From NCBI GenBank assembly GCA_937929805.1, contig CALFUT010000006.1, forward strand, positions 113,487 to 177,486: a stretch of DNA of 64,000 nt, read 5' to 3'. Shown one piece after another: positions 49,926 through 59,309 of the stretch. Origin of the DNA: an uncultured Pirellulaceae bacterium (GTDB lineage Bacteria > Planctomycetota > Planctomycetia > Pirellulales > Pirellulaceae). The position numbers and the translations under genes are program-made. How positions within the stretch are numbered: position 1 is the stretch's first letter; every line of letters begins with the position of its first letter. The notes below the pieces were generated by a model that was given only the letters and a program-made list of their open reading frames with translations, was not told where the DNA came from and searched no databases.

Positions 49926-50549
49926 TCAGCCCGAAGTGAACTGTTCCAGTTTCTCGCGAATGATGTCGCCCGCCCGCTTGGTGGCTTGTGATTTAACTTG
50001 ATTCAACTGGCTGACGACGCTGCCGTCGTAAACCGTGTCACCAACTCGGACGACCATCCCGCCGATAATTTCCGGATCGACAACTCGTTCAAGGCGAACA
50101 GCTTTGCCGATTTGACCTGAAATTTTTTGCGCAACTCGTTCGACGACGTCGTCCGTCACCGGATCTGCTGTCGTCAGTGTCCCCGAGACTCGTCCTGCCA
50201 ATTCGTCGTTCAATCGCACTGCCGCTGCGCTCATCGCGCCTAAGCAGTCGAGTCTTCCCTTGGTGGCAGTCACTTTCAGAAAGTTCATTAGCGTCTTGCT
50301 GACCTTGTCGCCGAACGCTTTCTCAAGCAAATTCACTTTGGCTTCGGACGCGACTCGCGGAGATTCCAACGCCGCAGCCATTTTTGGTAGATCAGCAACG
50401 ACACTGGCTACGGATTGAAGTTCCTCAACCAGTTGATCGACCGAACCTGCCTTCACGCCAGCGGCCAGTAACGCTTTGGCGTATACGTCGCCAAGCTGCT
50501 GCTGGTCGGTGTCGAAAACCGTCGGCTGCTGTGAAGAGTCAGTCATCAA
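49926..50549 (-). CDS. atpH: F0F1 ATP synthase delta subunit
   Basis: VYAKALLAAGVKAGSVDQLVEEL...IGGMVVRVGDTVYDGSVVSQLNQVK. Confidence 0.92.
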   Translation of the reverse strand: MMTDSSQQPTVFDTDQQQLGDVYAKALLAAGVKAGSVDQLVEELQSVASVVADLPKMAAALESPRVASEAKVNLLEKAFGDKVSKTLMNFLKVTATKGRLDCLGAMSAAAVRLNDELAGRVSGTLTTADPVTDDVVERVAQKISGQIGKAVRLERVVDPEIIGGMVVRVGDTVYDGSVVSQLNQVKSQATKRAGDIIREKLEQFTSG

Positions 50550-50589
50550 ATCTTACTGATGCGAAGGGAATGAATTCAAAAAAGACGAA

Positions 50590-51162
50590 TCAGGCACCGG
50601 AACCGGAAAACCGATCAACGGCTTTATCGATCAGCGACGAATGATCATTTTTGTCCAAAGATCGTCCGACAATATTGCCAGCCAGCGAGACAGCGGTGTC
50701 TACCGATGACTCAGCCAACTCACGCACGGCGGCTGCTTTTGCGGCTTCGATGTCTGCCAGAGCACGGTCTTTGGTCCGCTGAGTTTCCTCGGCGGCTTCC
50801 GACTGCGCCTTTTCTTTGAGTGCCGCCGCATCGCTGCGAGCCTCTGCCAAAATCGCAGCAGCCTCGTCGTTCACCGACGCCAGTTTGGCTTCATACTGAG
50901 CCAGATTGTCCTTCGCCTTGTGGTTGGCGGCTTCTGCTTCGTCGATGTTTTTGGCGATTCCCAGCTCACGCTGATCCAACCCATCAATGATCGGGCGCCA
51001 CGCAAACTTGGTCAGCACGAACAGCAATCCCAAGAACACGACTAGCGTCCACAAACCGAGATCGACGTCAAACTTCAACGGGTTGGCACCCGCATCCGCA
51101 ACGAGAATTACGCCATGGGTCAAACCATGCAACATCATTGTTACTCCGACTATCGTCGACAA
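50590..51162 (-). CDS. atpF: F0F1 ATP synthase subunit b
   Basis: LWTLVVFLGLLFVLTKFAWRPIIDGLDQRELGIAKNIDEAEAA. Confidence 0.93.
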   Translation of the reverse strand: MSTIVGVTMMLHGLTHGVILVADAGANPLKFDVDLGLWTLVVFLGLLFVLTKFAWRPIIDGLDQRELGIAKNIDEAEAANHKAKDNLAQYEAKLASVNDEAAAILAEARSDAAALKEKAQSEAAEETQRTKDRALADIEAAKAAAVRELAESSVDTAVSLAGNIVGRSLDKNDHSSLIDKAVDRFSGSGA

Positions 51163-51231
51163 GCAAAGGAAAAATCTGGCAATCGAAAGTTGTTATCACC
51201 ACGCCGATGGTTGGCGCAGAACAACTACCAT

Positions 51232-51531
51232 CTAGCCAGTTACGAATGGAACGATCAATGCGAAGAAGGTCGCACCTTCAATCAGAGCCGCAGCGATGAT
51301 CATCGCGGTCTGAATGTTGCCGGCCATCTCAGGCTGACGAGCGATTCCTTCACAGGCAGCGGCTCCGATTTTTCCAATGCCCAAACCAGCACCCAAAATT
51401 GCGATCCCAGCACCGATGGCTGCGAAGCTTGGATAGCTCACCTGAGCAACGAGGCCTTCGCCTTGAGCAAAAGCAGGCGATGCAATAAGGCTCAACATGA
51501 AAACAGTCGCGAGCGTGTACCACTTAGACAT
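51232..51531 (-). CDS. atpE: F0F1 ATP synthase subunit c with N-terminal signal-like extension
   Basis: SFAAIGAGIAILGAGLGIGKIGAAACEGIARQPEMAGNIQTAMIIAAALIEGATFFALIVPFV; leading MSKWYTLATVFMLSLIASPAFAQ. Confidence 0.95.
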   Translation of the reverse strand: MSKWYTLATVFMLSLIASPAFAQGEGLVAQVSYPSFAAIGAGIAILGAGLGIGKIGAAACEGIARQPEMAGNIQTAMIIAAALIEGATFFALIVPFVTG

Positions 51532-51644
51532 TAAATCAGTCTCCGTCAAAAACTTGTAAACAAGGGTTTATTCAATTGACTGACCAACTTCAGGCCAATC
51601 CAAATCTTATCTTTTAAAATCAAACGTCTGTTAGCCCGCATCCA

Positions 51645-52769
51645 TTAGTGAGCGTGCTGAGCTGCTCCGATGAACAAAGACGCTAGGAATGTGAAAACGT
51701 AGGCTTGCAAAAACGCAACGCCGAACTCAAGCAGGCTGAACGCCAGCGAGGCCAACAGTCCAACCGGAGTCACTAGGTAGTACAGCCCCGAAACCGAAGC
51801 GACTCCAATGAACGCCATGAAGATCGCCAGCACCAAGTGACCGGCCAGCATATTCGCAAAAAGACGAATGGCCAGTACCGCATGCTTGACGAACAGTCCA
51901 AATATCTCGATGCACCAAATCGCGGGGACCAACACCATGCCCAGCGGGCCGGGTAAGTCCATCGAAGGTACTTGAGCTTTTAAAAATCCAGCGAATCCCA
52001 TTTTCTTAATACCGGAACCAACGGTCACGCCGAAGGTTGCCAACGCGAGCGCTGCCGTGACGGCCAATGCTCCGGTTGCTGAACCAAGGAACGGAATCAT
52101 TCCGAACAGGTTAAGCGTCAGAATGAAGAAAAACAAAGTCAGCAAAAATGGAAGGAAACGTTTCGCATCCTTGGCACCCATTGCAGGAACCGCGATTTCA
52201 TCGCGAATGAATGTAACGAAAAACTCGAGCAGATTCCAAATACGCCCACGAGGTTTCTTGCCGGTTTTGACTCGACTTGCCAACCAACCGAACACCAACG
52301 AAAGAACGATCGCTGCGATCAGGATCAGCCCCATAAATTTCGTAAACCCGCCTTTGCCGTACGGCAAGCCAGTCAGGTTTGGCACTTTTACACCAACGTG
52401 TTCATGGCCGTGGTCATCAGTAAACGTTTTGCCCATGAACTTAGGCAGTTCGATGTAGTTTGCATCTTGGACGTGAGCAAACAGATGGCCGGTATCTAAA
52501 AAGTGAGCCTTCGACTCGACCATCGTCACTGGCGCTGAATGATCCCCGTGGCCCGCGTGTTCGTGATGCCCAGCGTGGTCATGCGATTCACCCGCGTGGT
52601 GATCATGTTTACCGTCTGCATGATCGTGGCCGCCATGATCGTCATTCGCGTGGTCGTGATCATCCGCGCTGGCTTCCGCATGGACCTCTTGGTGGTCGTC
52701 AGTTTTGTCGCTTGTTTTTGTGTTGTCTTCAAACCGTGGCACGGCGGTTCTCAATCGAGTGGTTGACAA
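51645..52769 (-). CDS. atpB: F0F1 ATP synthase subunit a with His-rich N-terminal extension
   Basis: Conserved FALLS-type region ending FLQAYVFTFLASLFIGAAQHAH; N-terminal DDHDHANDDHGGHDHADGKHDHHAGESHDHAGHHEHAGHGDH. Confidence 0.95.
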   Translation of the reverse strand: MSTTRLRTAVPRFEDNTKTSDKTDDHQEVHAEASADDHDHANDDHGGHDHADGKHDHHAGESHDHAGHHEHAGHGDHSAPVTMVESKAHFLDTGHLFAHVQDANYIELPKFMGKTFTDDHGHEHVGVKVPNLTGLPYGKGGFTKFMGLILIAAIVLSLVFGWLASRVKTGKKPRGRIWNLLEFFVTFIRDEIAVPAMGAKDAKRFLPFLLTLFFFILTLNLFGMIPFLGSATGALAVTAALALATFGVTVGSGIKKMGFAGFLKAQVPSMDLPGPLGMVLVPAIWCIEIFGLFVKHAVLAIRLFANMLAGHLVLAIFMAFIGVASVSGLYYLVTPVGLLASLAFSLLEFGVAFLQAYVFTFLASLFIGAAQHAH

Positions 52770-52797
52770 GTTGGACGGAAAGTAAACGAAAAAAGTT

Positions 52798-53250
52798 TTA
52801 GCTAACGCTTGATCGGCTACTTGAGGGCGACTTGAGCGGCAAAGTGCTCAAAATCATACCGCCAAAATGACCGACTGCGTAGAAGACTACCGCCGCAAAA
52901 ATCGGCTGCACGGCTTCGTCGCACACAGAATACTTCGAGATCGCCACAACGACGAGGAGCGGAAGCCCTGTGCGACAAAATGTCGCCAGTCCCAGCCTTG
53001 TAAACGTGTGCTGATCACCGCTGGGAAGTTCGGTAAAAACGAGGCCCAGCATCATCGCTAAAACGATCCCTGCGAAGATAGCTAGTATCTCGGACGTGGG
53101 CACGTTAACCAAGCAGTACTCTTGCAAATGGCAGTACAAAACTACCGCCAAAGCAACGACCTCTAGCAATAGCAAAACGATTGCTCGACAGGTCAGCCCG
53201 ATCATTCCGCGACGTTGAAGCATCGATCGGCGAGGGGTTGGGTCGGGCAT
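52798..53250 (-). CDS. Small integral membrane protein in ATP synthase operon (subunit I-like position)
   Basis: Four predicted TM helices by eye; located between atpB and the AtpZ/AtpI-like gene. Confidence 0.6.
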   Translation of the reverse strand: MPDPTPRRSMLQRRGMIGLTCRAIVLLLLEVVALAVVLYCHLQEYCLVNVPTSEILAIFAGIVLAMMLGLVFTELPSGDQHTFTRLGLATFCRTGLPLLVVVAISKYSVCDEAVQPIFAAVVFYAVGHFGGMILSTLPLKSPSSSRSSVS

Positions 53251-53290
53251 GAGTAGTTAAAATCGGCAAGATAGGATTTGCGATTTCTAG

Positions 53291-53557
53291 TTAGTTATTC
53301 TTCGCTTGTAATGATGACACAAGTTTCATCAATTGCAGGCCCGCGATAAACATGCCCACCAATAGGCCGACCAGAAGGCACACCACACGATTGCCCAACC
53401 AACGGTCGCAGTAAAAGCCCGCGACAATCGGAATCACAAAAGAGAGACTGACAGACGTGACGCGATGAGCCAACTCGACCGCCTTGGCCGTCGAAGATCG
53501 CCCTTGTCGTTCGTTATCCGCGTTCGTCGATTGAGGGTGTTCGGTTGGGCCGCTCAT
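53291..53557 (-). CDS. AtpZ/AtpI-like F0F1 ATPase accessory protein
   Basis: SLSFVIPIVAGFYCDRWLGNRVVCLLVGLLVGMFIAGLQLMKLV; first gene of the atp operon. Confidence 0.8.
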   Translation of the reverse strand: MSGPTEHPQSTNADNERQGRSSTAKAVELAHRVTSVSLSFVIPIVAGFYCDRWLGNRVVCLLVGLLVGMFIAGLQLMKLVSSLQAKNN

Positions 53558-54161
53558 GGGTTCGCTCCGACAGTTGATTGGCCACGTTGTCCGAATGTGA
53601 GCAGGTCAATCTAAACCAGCCCTCGGCCCCCCGCAAGCCAGTTCTAGGCAGCAAAAGAATTCTCTTTTTGTATGACATAAGTTATTGTAAAGTAATGGTT
53701 TACGGCTTTTTTTGGGTGGTCGGAATCGCCCAAATTGTTTGCAAGATCTGAGCAGAACGATTATTCTCAAATCGGTGGAACCAGTGGGGTGGCAGGGTGA
53801 AGGCCGACGACCTTCAGTCCGTTTAGTGTAGCGATGGGGCTCTTTGGTCGATTTTTTGGCGGCCTACCGAAGGTGTGTGGCCAGCTAAGAACGGCCGACT
53901 GTTGAGGCAAATTTTTGGCAGTTCGTCCTCAATGAAATTGTTCTTGCGGCGAATGGCTTCTGGTCGACGGGCTCCTACTGAGTCACCAAGTCTACTCAAA
54001 CTACTCAGTGTCGATCCGGACGTCGGCAACTTTATATTTTCAGGCGGATCTGAATCGGACTTCTGATCAGCTGGCTCGGGCGGAAGATATTCTTCTTCTG
54101 GCTCGGTTATTGCCGAACGGTTTCCGACTTGTTGGACCGGTTCGGCTGGAGGCTCCTCATC

Positions 54162-55295
54162 ATGGTTACGGCATCCACACTTAAGTCTCGGACCTCCCGA
54201 GAACTGGCTCAAATCGCAAAATCCGAAGGCGTCCGAGGTTGGCACTCGATGCGAAAAGCGGAATTGGTTCAAGCGCTTCTGAAAAACTCGCGGCGAGACT
54301 CAGTTCAAGCGGCTCACTCAAAGACAACGGCTTCCGCGATGGACGCTTCGAAAAAGTCGCTCAAGTCTTCAAAGAGTCGATCGACGAATCCGGTCAATTC
54401 TGTCGATGCTCGTATTGCACGAAAGATCCGCTCTGAACGCGAGCGACAGGAGAAGCTGAAAGATTTATCGCTTTCGGTTGCTGCCGACGCAGGTTCGCGA
54501 GTGATCAAACGAGACCGTATGGTGCTGATCGTTCGGGATGCGTGGTGGTGCCAAGCGTATTGGGAAATCACAACCACTTCGGTTCAGCGGGCCCGCGTGG
54601 CAATCGGGCAGCATTGGCATTCCGCGAAACCTGCGATTCGGCTGTTTGAAGTCAGCAGCGATGGCAACACAAACTCGGTTGAACAACAAGTGTTGGATGT
54701 TCCCGTATGTGGCGATGCTAGGAATTGGTTTATCAATGTTCCGGACCCAACCAAATCGTATCGTGCCGGGATCGGGTACCTGTTGAAAGATGATCAGTTT
54801 CACATGCTGGCCAAAAGCAATGTGATCAACGTTCCCGAACCCAATGCGTGCGGCATTGATGATAACTGGGCTGACATTTCGGTCGATCCGCATCAGTTTT
54901 TCGTGCTTAGCGGAGGCAACGATCCCGCCGTTGAGTCGGGCGAATTGCAATCCATCATGCAGGAGCGTACTCGTCAGCCCATGTCTGCCTCGTTTGCCGA
55001 CCAGTCTCATTCGGCCGAGAGCTTTCATGCCTCGTTAAGCTGCAACGTGGATGCGGAGATGTTGGTCTATGGTTCAACTCATCCGTCTGCATCGGTTACC
55101 ATCGGAGGCCAGACCGCCCGCGTTCAATCGGATGGTTCATTTGCTCTGCGAGTCAATCTACCCGACCGGCGTCAGGTTCTTCCGGTGGTCGCTACCAATC
55201 GCGATGGAACTCAGCAGCAGACGACCATTCTTGCGATCGAGCGGAACACAAAGAAGCTTGACTTACTGCAACGTGAGCCTGACTGCTCGTCGTGA
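54162..55295 (+). CDS. Rho N-terminal-like plus DUF4912 domain protein
   Basis: LKSRTSRELAQIAKSEGVRGWHSMRKAELVQAL (Rho_N/SAP-like), VLIVRDAWWCQAYWEIT...WFINVPDPTKSYRAGIGYL (DUF4912). Confidence 0.82.
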   Translation: MVTASTLKSRTSRELAQIAKSEGVRGWHSMRKAELVQALLKNSRRDSVQAAHSKTTASAMDASKKSLKSSKSRSTNPVNSVDARIARKIRSERERQEKLKDLSLSVAADAGSRVIKRDRMVLIVRDAWWCQAYWEITTTSVQRARVAIGQHWHSAKPAIRLFEVSSDGNTNSVEQQVLDVPVCGDARNWFINVPDPTKSYRAGIGYLLKDDQFHMLAKSNVINVPEPNACGIDDNWADISVDPHQFFVLSGGNDPAVESGELQSIMQERTRQPMSASFADQSHSAESFHASLSCNVDAEMLVYGSTHPSASVTIGGQTARVQSDGSFALRVNLPDRRQVLPVVATNRDGTQQQTTILAIERNTKKLDLLQREPDCSS

Positions 55296-55655
55296 TGAAA
55301 GCCTGCCGTTGTTCCCTAGAAAGTAAATGAAAACGAATGCTGGAAAGTGGACCAACACGGCAATTCGAGGGCGTAGCGAACCAGACGTTCAATGCCCTTC
55401 CGGGTATCGTGTTTGCAGGAACGGTCGCAGACGACGAACGTGATGAAACGTACGAAAGCTAAAACTCGATCTGGCTCACAACGAGTCTGGCTTTCGTGTC
55501 GTTGGTGTTCTTCGTGGTCGACGCAAGGAGCGAGATTAATGGTCCGGGTGACGAGGTCGACGGTTCACGGTACTTATCGGTACCTGTGAAGTCCCCCTTC
55601 TTCATGAATTTGTTCTGGCAAGGAAGTGAACTCTTGCGCTCAAACTACTTCATCC

Positions 55656-55846
55656 CGAAGGGATATCAGCTTGTAGCCGGTGGTCGAGCGCAGCGAACAC
55701 CACCGGCAAGCGGTAGGAGTCATCGCATCCTGAAAGGATGCCAGAAGTCCACTCCATCGCTGGCATCCTTTCAGGATGCGTTGCCACGACTTGTACACCG
55801 GTGATGGCGCTTAGCTTATCACCGGCTACAAGCTCAAATCCCTTCG
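55656..55846. repeat. Nested palindromic element
   Basis: Outer CGAAGGGAT...TTGTAGCCGGTG / CACCGGCTACAA...ATCCCTTCG; inner perfect 21-bp arms CGCATCCTGAAAGGATGCCAG (55724) / CTGGCATCCTTTCAGGATGCG (55760). Confidence 0.92.
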
Positions 55847-55972
55847 AGGCCGTGATTTTTTAGAGAGCAAGGTTCGTAGTAAAACCTTGAGGCTTTTGGC
55901 TGTCGTTTTCAAGCGACTGAAGCCGCTACTACCAACGGCGCGAACCAGCTGTCGCAAAAAATCACAGCCTCT
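55846..55972. repeat. MITE-like palindromic element, copy 2
   Basis: GAGGCCGTGATTTTTT ... AAAAAATCACAGCCTC; interior matches 5767-5904. Confidence 0.85.
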
Positions 55973-56049
55973 TCGGGATAGCACTCGGACACAGGAGCTC
56001 AGTGCGACTTTCGATGGTTCAAGTCCGACGCTTATTTTCGCACGGCCCT

Positions 56050-56601
56050 TTACCCGCCCGAGCGGTCGCGGAACTTGATCTTGCTGATCAGTTTCTTCAC
56101 GCTGCCATCAGGTAGCTTGCGACCCGATACCGATTCGATTGCCTTGACCGTGTAGAGATACTTCACGCCGTAAGCGATATCGAACTCGACTTCCGTTTCA
56201 ACCGGTTCATCCGGATTCGTCTCGCCCGCCAGTTGTCGCTCAACGTATTCGGTCAAGGACGCGAAGGCTTGATCGTTGGGAACAACTTCTGCCGTTCCGT
56301 CCTTTTCGACCGTGCCAAAAAATGGCCCTTCGATCGCCTGAGCACCACCTCCGTTGTCCACCGAGATCGAGGCTAGGTTGCCAGCGGCATCGGCCTCTAG
56401 TGAAACTTGAATCAAGTCGGGCAGTAAGTCGTCAATCGATTGACCGTCCGCTGCCGCCAGTGGCATCTTAATGTTGAAATCACCTTCCATCGCAACGATC
56501 TTAAAGGTCATCACGAAGAAAACCAGCAACTGAAACACGATGTCAATCATCGCGGTCATGTTCAGTTTGATTTCCTCAGGTTCAGAGGTTTCAAGCAACA
56601 T
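56050..56601 (-). CDS. ExbD/TolR family biopolymer transport protein
   Basis: IKLNMTAMIDIVFQLLVFFVMTFKI N-terminal TM. Confidence 0.85.
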   Translation of the reverse strand: MLLETSEPEEIKLNMTAMIDIVFQLLVFFVMTFKIVAMEGDFNIKMPLAAADGQSIDDLLPDLIQVSLEADAAGNLASISVDNGGGAQAIEGPFFGTVEKDGTAEVVPNDQAFASLTEYVERQLAGETNPDEPVETEVEFDIAYGVKYLYTVKAIESVSGRKLPDGSVKKLISKIKFRDRSGG

Positions 56602-56664
56602 CGCGAACCTCCTTCGCGATGGCCATTTGAAACGGCATTGCTGCGAGTGCGTAGCTCGCAAAAA

Positions 56665-56740
56665 CCAGCCACGGATATTCACGGATGGACACAGACGACA
56701 TGCGCGGCAATCTGTGTGTATCCGTGTGAATCCGTGGCTG
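56665..56740. repeat. Palindromic SCCACGGAT-family element between exbD genes
   Basis: CAGCCACGGATATTCACGGATGGACACAGA ... ATCTGTGTGTATCCGTGTGAATCCGTGGCTG. Confidence 0.85.
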
Positions 56741-56766
56741 AAATTTTGCGACTTGGTTCGACATGG

Positions 56767-57216
56767 TTAGTACGGCGTATCCTTGACTCGTAAGCTGAAG
56801 TTTTCCAGTTCGGATTCTTGGCACTTCGAGATCAATTTCTGGACCAAGCCGGTGGCAGTGTCTCGATGAGAACGAATCACGACGGCGATATCGCTAGGGT
56901 TGGTGACTCCTTCGCGCCGCGCGAAATCGATCTCCTGACGGAAGATTACATTCATGAAATCAATTTTTTCCACTTCTTGGCCAGCAAACGTGACGGTCCC
57001 ATCAGGCCGCAGGTTCAAAATGATTTGATAGTCGGGCCGAGTTTCGGGGGCGATGGCAAGCGTGCTGACAGGGAGCATTAAGTCTTCTGCACGATCGACT
57101 TCCGAAAAATTGATCAGCAACATGAAAAACGCAATCAGCTGAAACACCATGTCGATCATGGGTGTCAGATCGCCCTCGAGGACTTCGTTGGATTGATTTT
57201 TCTTGTTGAATCTCAT
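56767..57216 (-). CDS. ExbD/TolR family biopolymer transport protein
   Basis: GDLTPMIDMVFQLIAFFMLLINFSE. Confidence 0.88.
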   Translation of the reverse strand: MRFNKKNQSNEVLEGDLTPMIDMVFQLIAFFMLLINFSEVDRAEDLMLPVSTLAIAPETRPDYQIILNLRPDGTVTFAGQEVEKIDFMNVIFRQEIDFARREGVTNPSDIAVVIRSHRDTATGLVQKLISKCQESELENFSLRVKDTPY

Positions 57217-57225
57217 TTGAACGTA

Positions 57226-57261
57226 GGGTTCAGGTTCCAGATTTCAGGGTTCAGACTAAAT
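57226..57261. repeat. Heptad tract between exbD and exbB/motA-like genes
   Basis: GGGTTCA|GGTTCCA|GATTTCA|GGGTTCA|GACTAAA. Confidence 0.85.
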
Positions 57262-57327
57262 ATTTACCCACGCAGCAAAACGACTTCACGGGCTCATCAC
57301 TCCGCTCTGCACACGGCACACTTTTTC

Positions 57328-58149
57328 TTACTTCTTCCCTACCTTTTCGAATCGCCCCATCAAGTTCTCGCTGGTGGTTCCAACTTCCATCACCAGCCGC
57401 TGCACACGATTTTTCAAGATGTTGTATCCAGCGATTGCCGGAATCGCGATCCCGAGTCCCATCAGCGTCGTTAGGAGCGCGGTGGAGATGCCGCCCGCAA
57501 GTTTACTTGGGTCCGGTGTCGCGCCGGCGGTGGCGATCGTGAAGAATGAGCTAATCATTCCGTGGACGGTTCCAAAAAGCCCAATCATGGGAGTGATGGT
57601 TCCAATCAAGGCAAGATAGCTCAGCTGGTGCTCCAGTTTCATCTGTTCTTCTGAACCAACCTCTTGCATCGCTCCAACCGCATGCTCGTAACTGGTTGAC
57701 AGTTTTGCCAAACCGCTTGAAAGCACATTGCCAAGGAATGACTCGTCCGTTTTTGAAAGCTCGTATGCTTCTTGGTATTGCTTTTGATCTAAATGAGCTT
57801 CAAAGCCTTCGATCAGCTCGGCGGGGCAGACGGAATTCCGCCGCAGCGAAAGAATGTTCATGATGAACAACGCCACCAAGATGAAGGACAGTGCGACGAA
57901 GACTAAGATGTAACCAAGCCCCAACGCCTCGACCAACCACGCCAGCAAGTTCGTGTCACTCTCAACGGCATCTGCGGCATCTTGAGCCATCACGCAGGCG
58001 GGCATCGTCAACGTCGCAAAAACCGCGAACGCCACCATCAGTTTGGCGGGCGATAATGCCAACAGAAAAGAGGTCGCCAAAGGTTTGCGAATGTTGATCG
58101 CATGCAAAAATCGTGATTGCTTCATTTGCCATCGTCCGTTTTTAAACAT
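57328..58149 (-). CDS. MotA/TolQ/ExbB proton channel family protein
   Basis: LSYLALIGTITPMIGLFGTVHGMISSFFTIA...LAGGISTALLTTLMGLGIAIPAIAGYNIL. Confidence 0.9.
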   Translation of the reverse strand: MFKNGRWQMKQSRFLHAINIRKPLATSFLLALSPAKLMVAFAVFATLTMPACVMAQDAADAVESDTNLLAWLVEALGLGYILVFVALSFILVALFIMNILSLRRNSVCPAELIEGFEAHLDQKQYQEAYELSKTDESFLGNVLSSGLAKLSTSYEHAVGAMQEVGSEEQMKLEHQLSYLALIGTITPMIGLFGTVHGMISSFFTIATAGATPDPSKLAGGISTALLTTLMGLGIAIPAIAGYNILKNRVQRLVMEVGTTSENLMGRFEKVGKK

Positions 58150-58228
58150 CGTTATCTGTCGTGTTTCTTGAATCGGATTGTATCGCCACCGAATGGGCTC
58201 GAATAGCGTCTGAGCGTTAGCGTTTTAT

Positions 58229-59305
58229 TCAATTACGCGTCGCCCACCAAGAGTTAGGGTACAGATTCTTGAGCGTTTCCCTTGCGCTAATGGCTCGATC
58301 GTTCTCGTTCAGCTGTGCCCATATCTTCGTTAAGTGATAAAGTGCTTCGGCATGTTCATTGACCGCAGTCGGGTAAAGAAGTTCTGTTTTTAGGAATTCG
58401 GTGCGAGCTTCTTTGAGCTGGTTTTGCTTCAAGTAAAGGCTGCCCAGCGAGTTAAAGGCGGTCGCAAACAGAATCGCGTTGTCCGGGTTCTGCTCTTTGA
58501 TGATTTTTTTCAGTGCAGCCACGCCGGCGTCTGTGTTTCCGGACTCACCCTGACAGCGAGCAACTTGGCATGCCGCCATCTGTCGCCAAGTTTCTAGTTC
58601 CGGATCGTCGGACTGAATCAAGTTGATCTGCTGGAACAAGCTGATCGCTTTGTCGAAGTTGCCTTGTTCGCGTTCGGAAACACCTTGCCAGTAGGGTCCA
58701 ATGCGTTGGTATTTGGGCCAGCCTGCCTGAGTCAATTGGTCGAAGCTTTGACTGGCGTTCTTCATGCGGCCGAATGCGAACAGCAGTTTGCCAAGCCGCT
58801 CCATGGCCGGAAACTTTAGGTGGCTTTCCGGATGAGTGACCAGAAACTGATTGACCCGTTGACCCGCCTCCTGTGCGGTCACGTTTCCGCCCGAAAGCGA
58901 AAGCTCGGCGTTGGCGACGGCTCGCAGGTAGTCGACTTCCAATTGCCATTTCTGCCCGGCCGGGTCATCCTTGATTTTGTCCAGTTCCTCGACGCACTCA
59001 GAAAAACGAGCATCCTCAAAACGTTCGCTGGCTCGCGTGAGTGCGGATGGTTGTCCTTCGAAAACGACGCGAACGATTTGGTCTGCGGCAATGTTTTTCG
59101 TTTCGGTGTCAGTCTCGATCGCAACATTTTGGGGACTGATTTGTTGGATCGTGCCACGGATGCGAGCGGGGTTTTTACCTTCACGGAATTGATAAACGAT
59201 ATCCTGAGCGATCGTTTGGCTGGGCGATATGCATAGCAGCAAAATCGTTGCGATGGCAACGCCGGTGATTTGCCCAATCGTCAAGTTTTTGATGTGTTTG
59301 TTCAT
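58229..59305 (-). CDS. Tetratricopeptide repeat protein
   Basis: TPR-like helical repeats; ATG at 59305 (MNKHIKNLTIG) removes most of the overlap with the upstream gene. Confidence 0.75.
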   Translation of the reverse strand: MNKHIKNLTIGQITGVAIATILLLCISPSQTIAQDIVYQFREGKNPARIRGTIQQISPQNVAIETDTETKNIAADQIVRVVFEGQPSALTRASERFEDARFSECVEELDKIKDDPAGQKWQLEVDYLRAVANAELSLSGGNVTAQEAGQRVNQFLVTHPESHLKFPAMERLGKLLFAFGRMKNASQSFDQLTQAGWPKYQRIGPYWQGVSEREQGNFDKAISLFQQINLIQSDDPELETWRQMAACQVARCQGESGNTDAGVAALKKIIKEQNPDNAILFATAFNSLGSLYLKQNQLKEARTEFLKTELLYPTAVNEHAEALYHLTKIWAQLNENDRAISARETLKNLYPNSWWATRN

Positions 59306-59309
59306 GATG

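Noticed and set aside
53823-54272. 149-aa minus-strand ORF rich in E/P
   Set aside because: Overlaps the start of the well-supported DUF4912 gene; weak coding character, though the non-overlapping part cannot be fully excluded.
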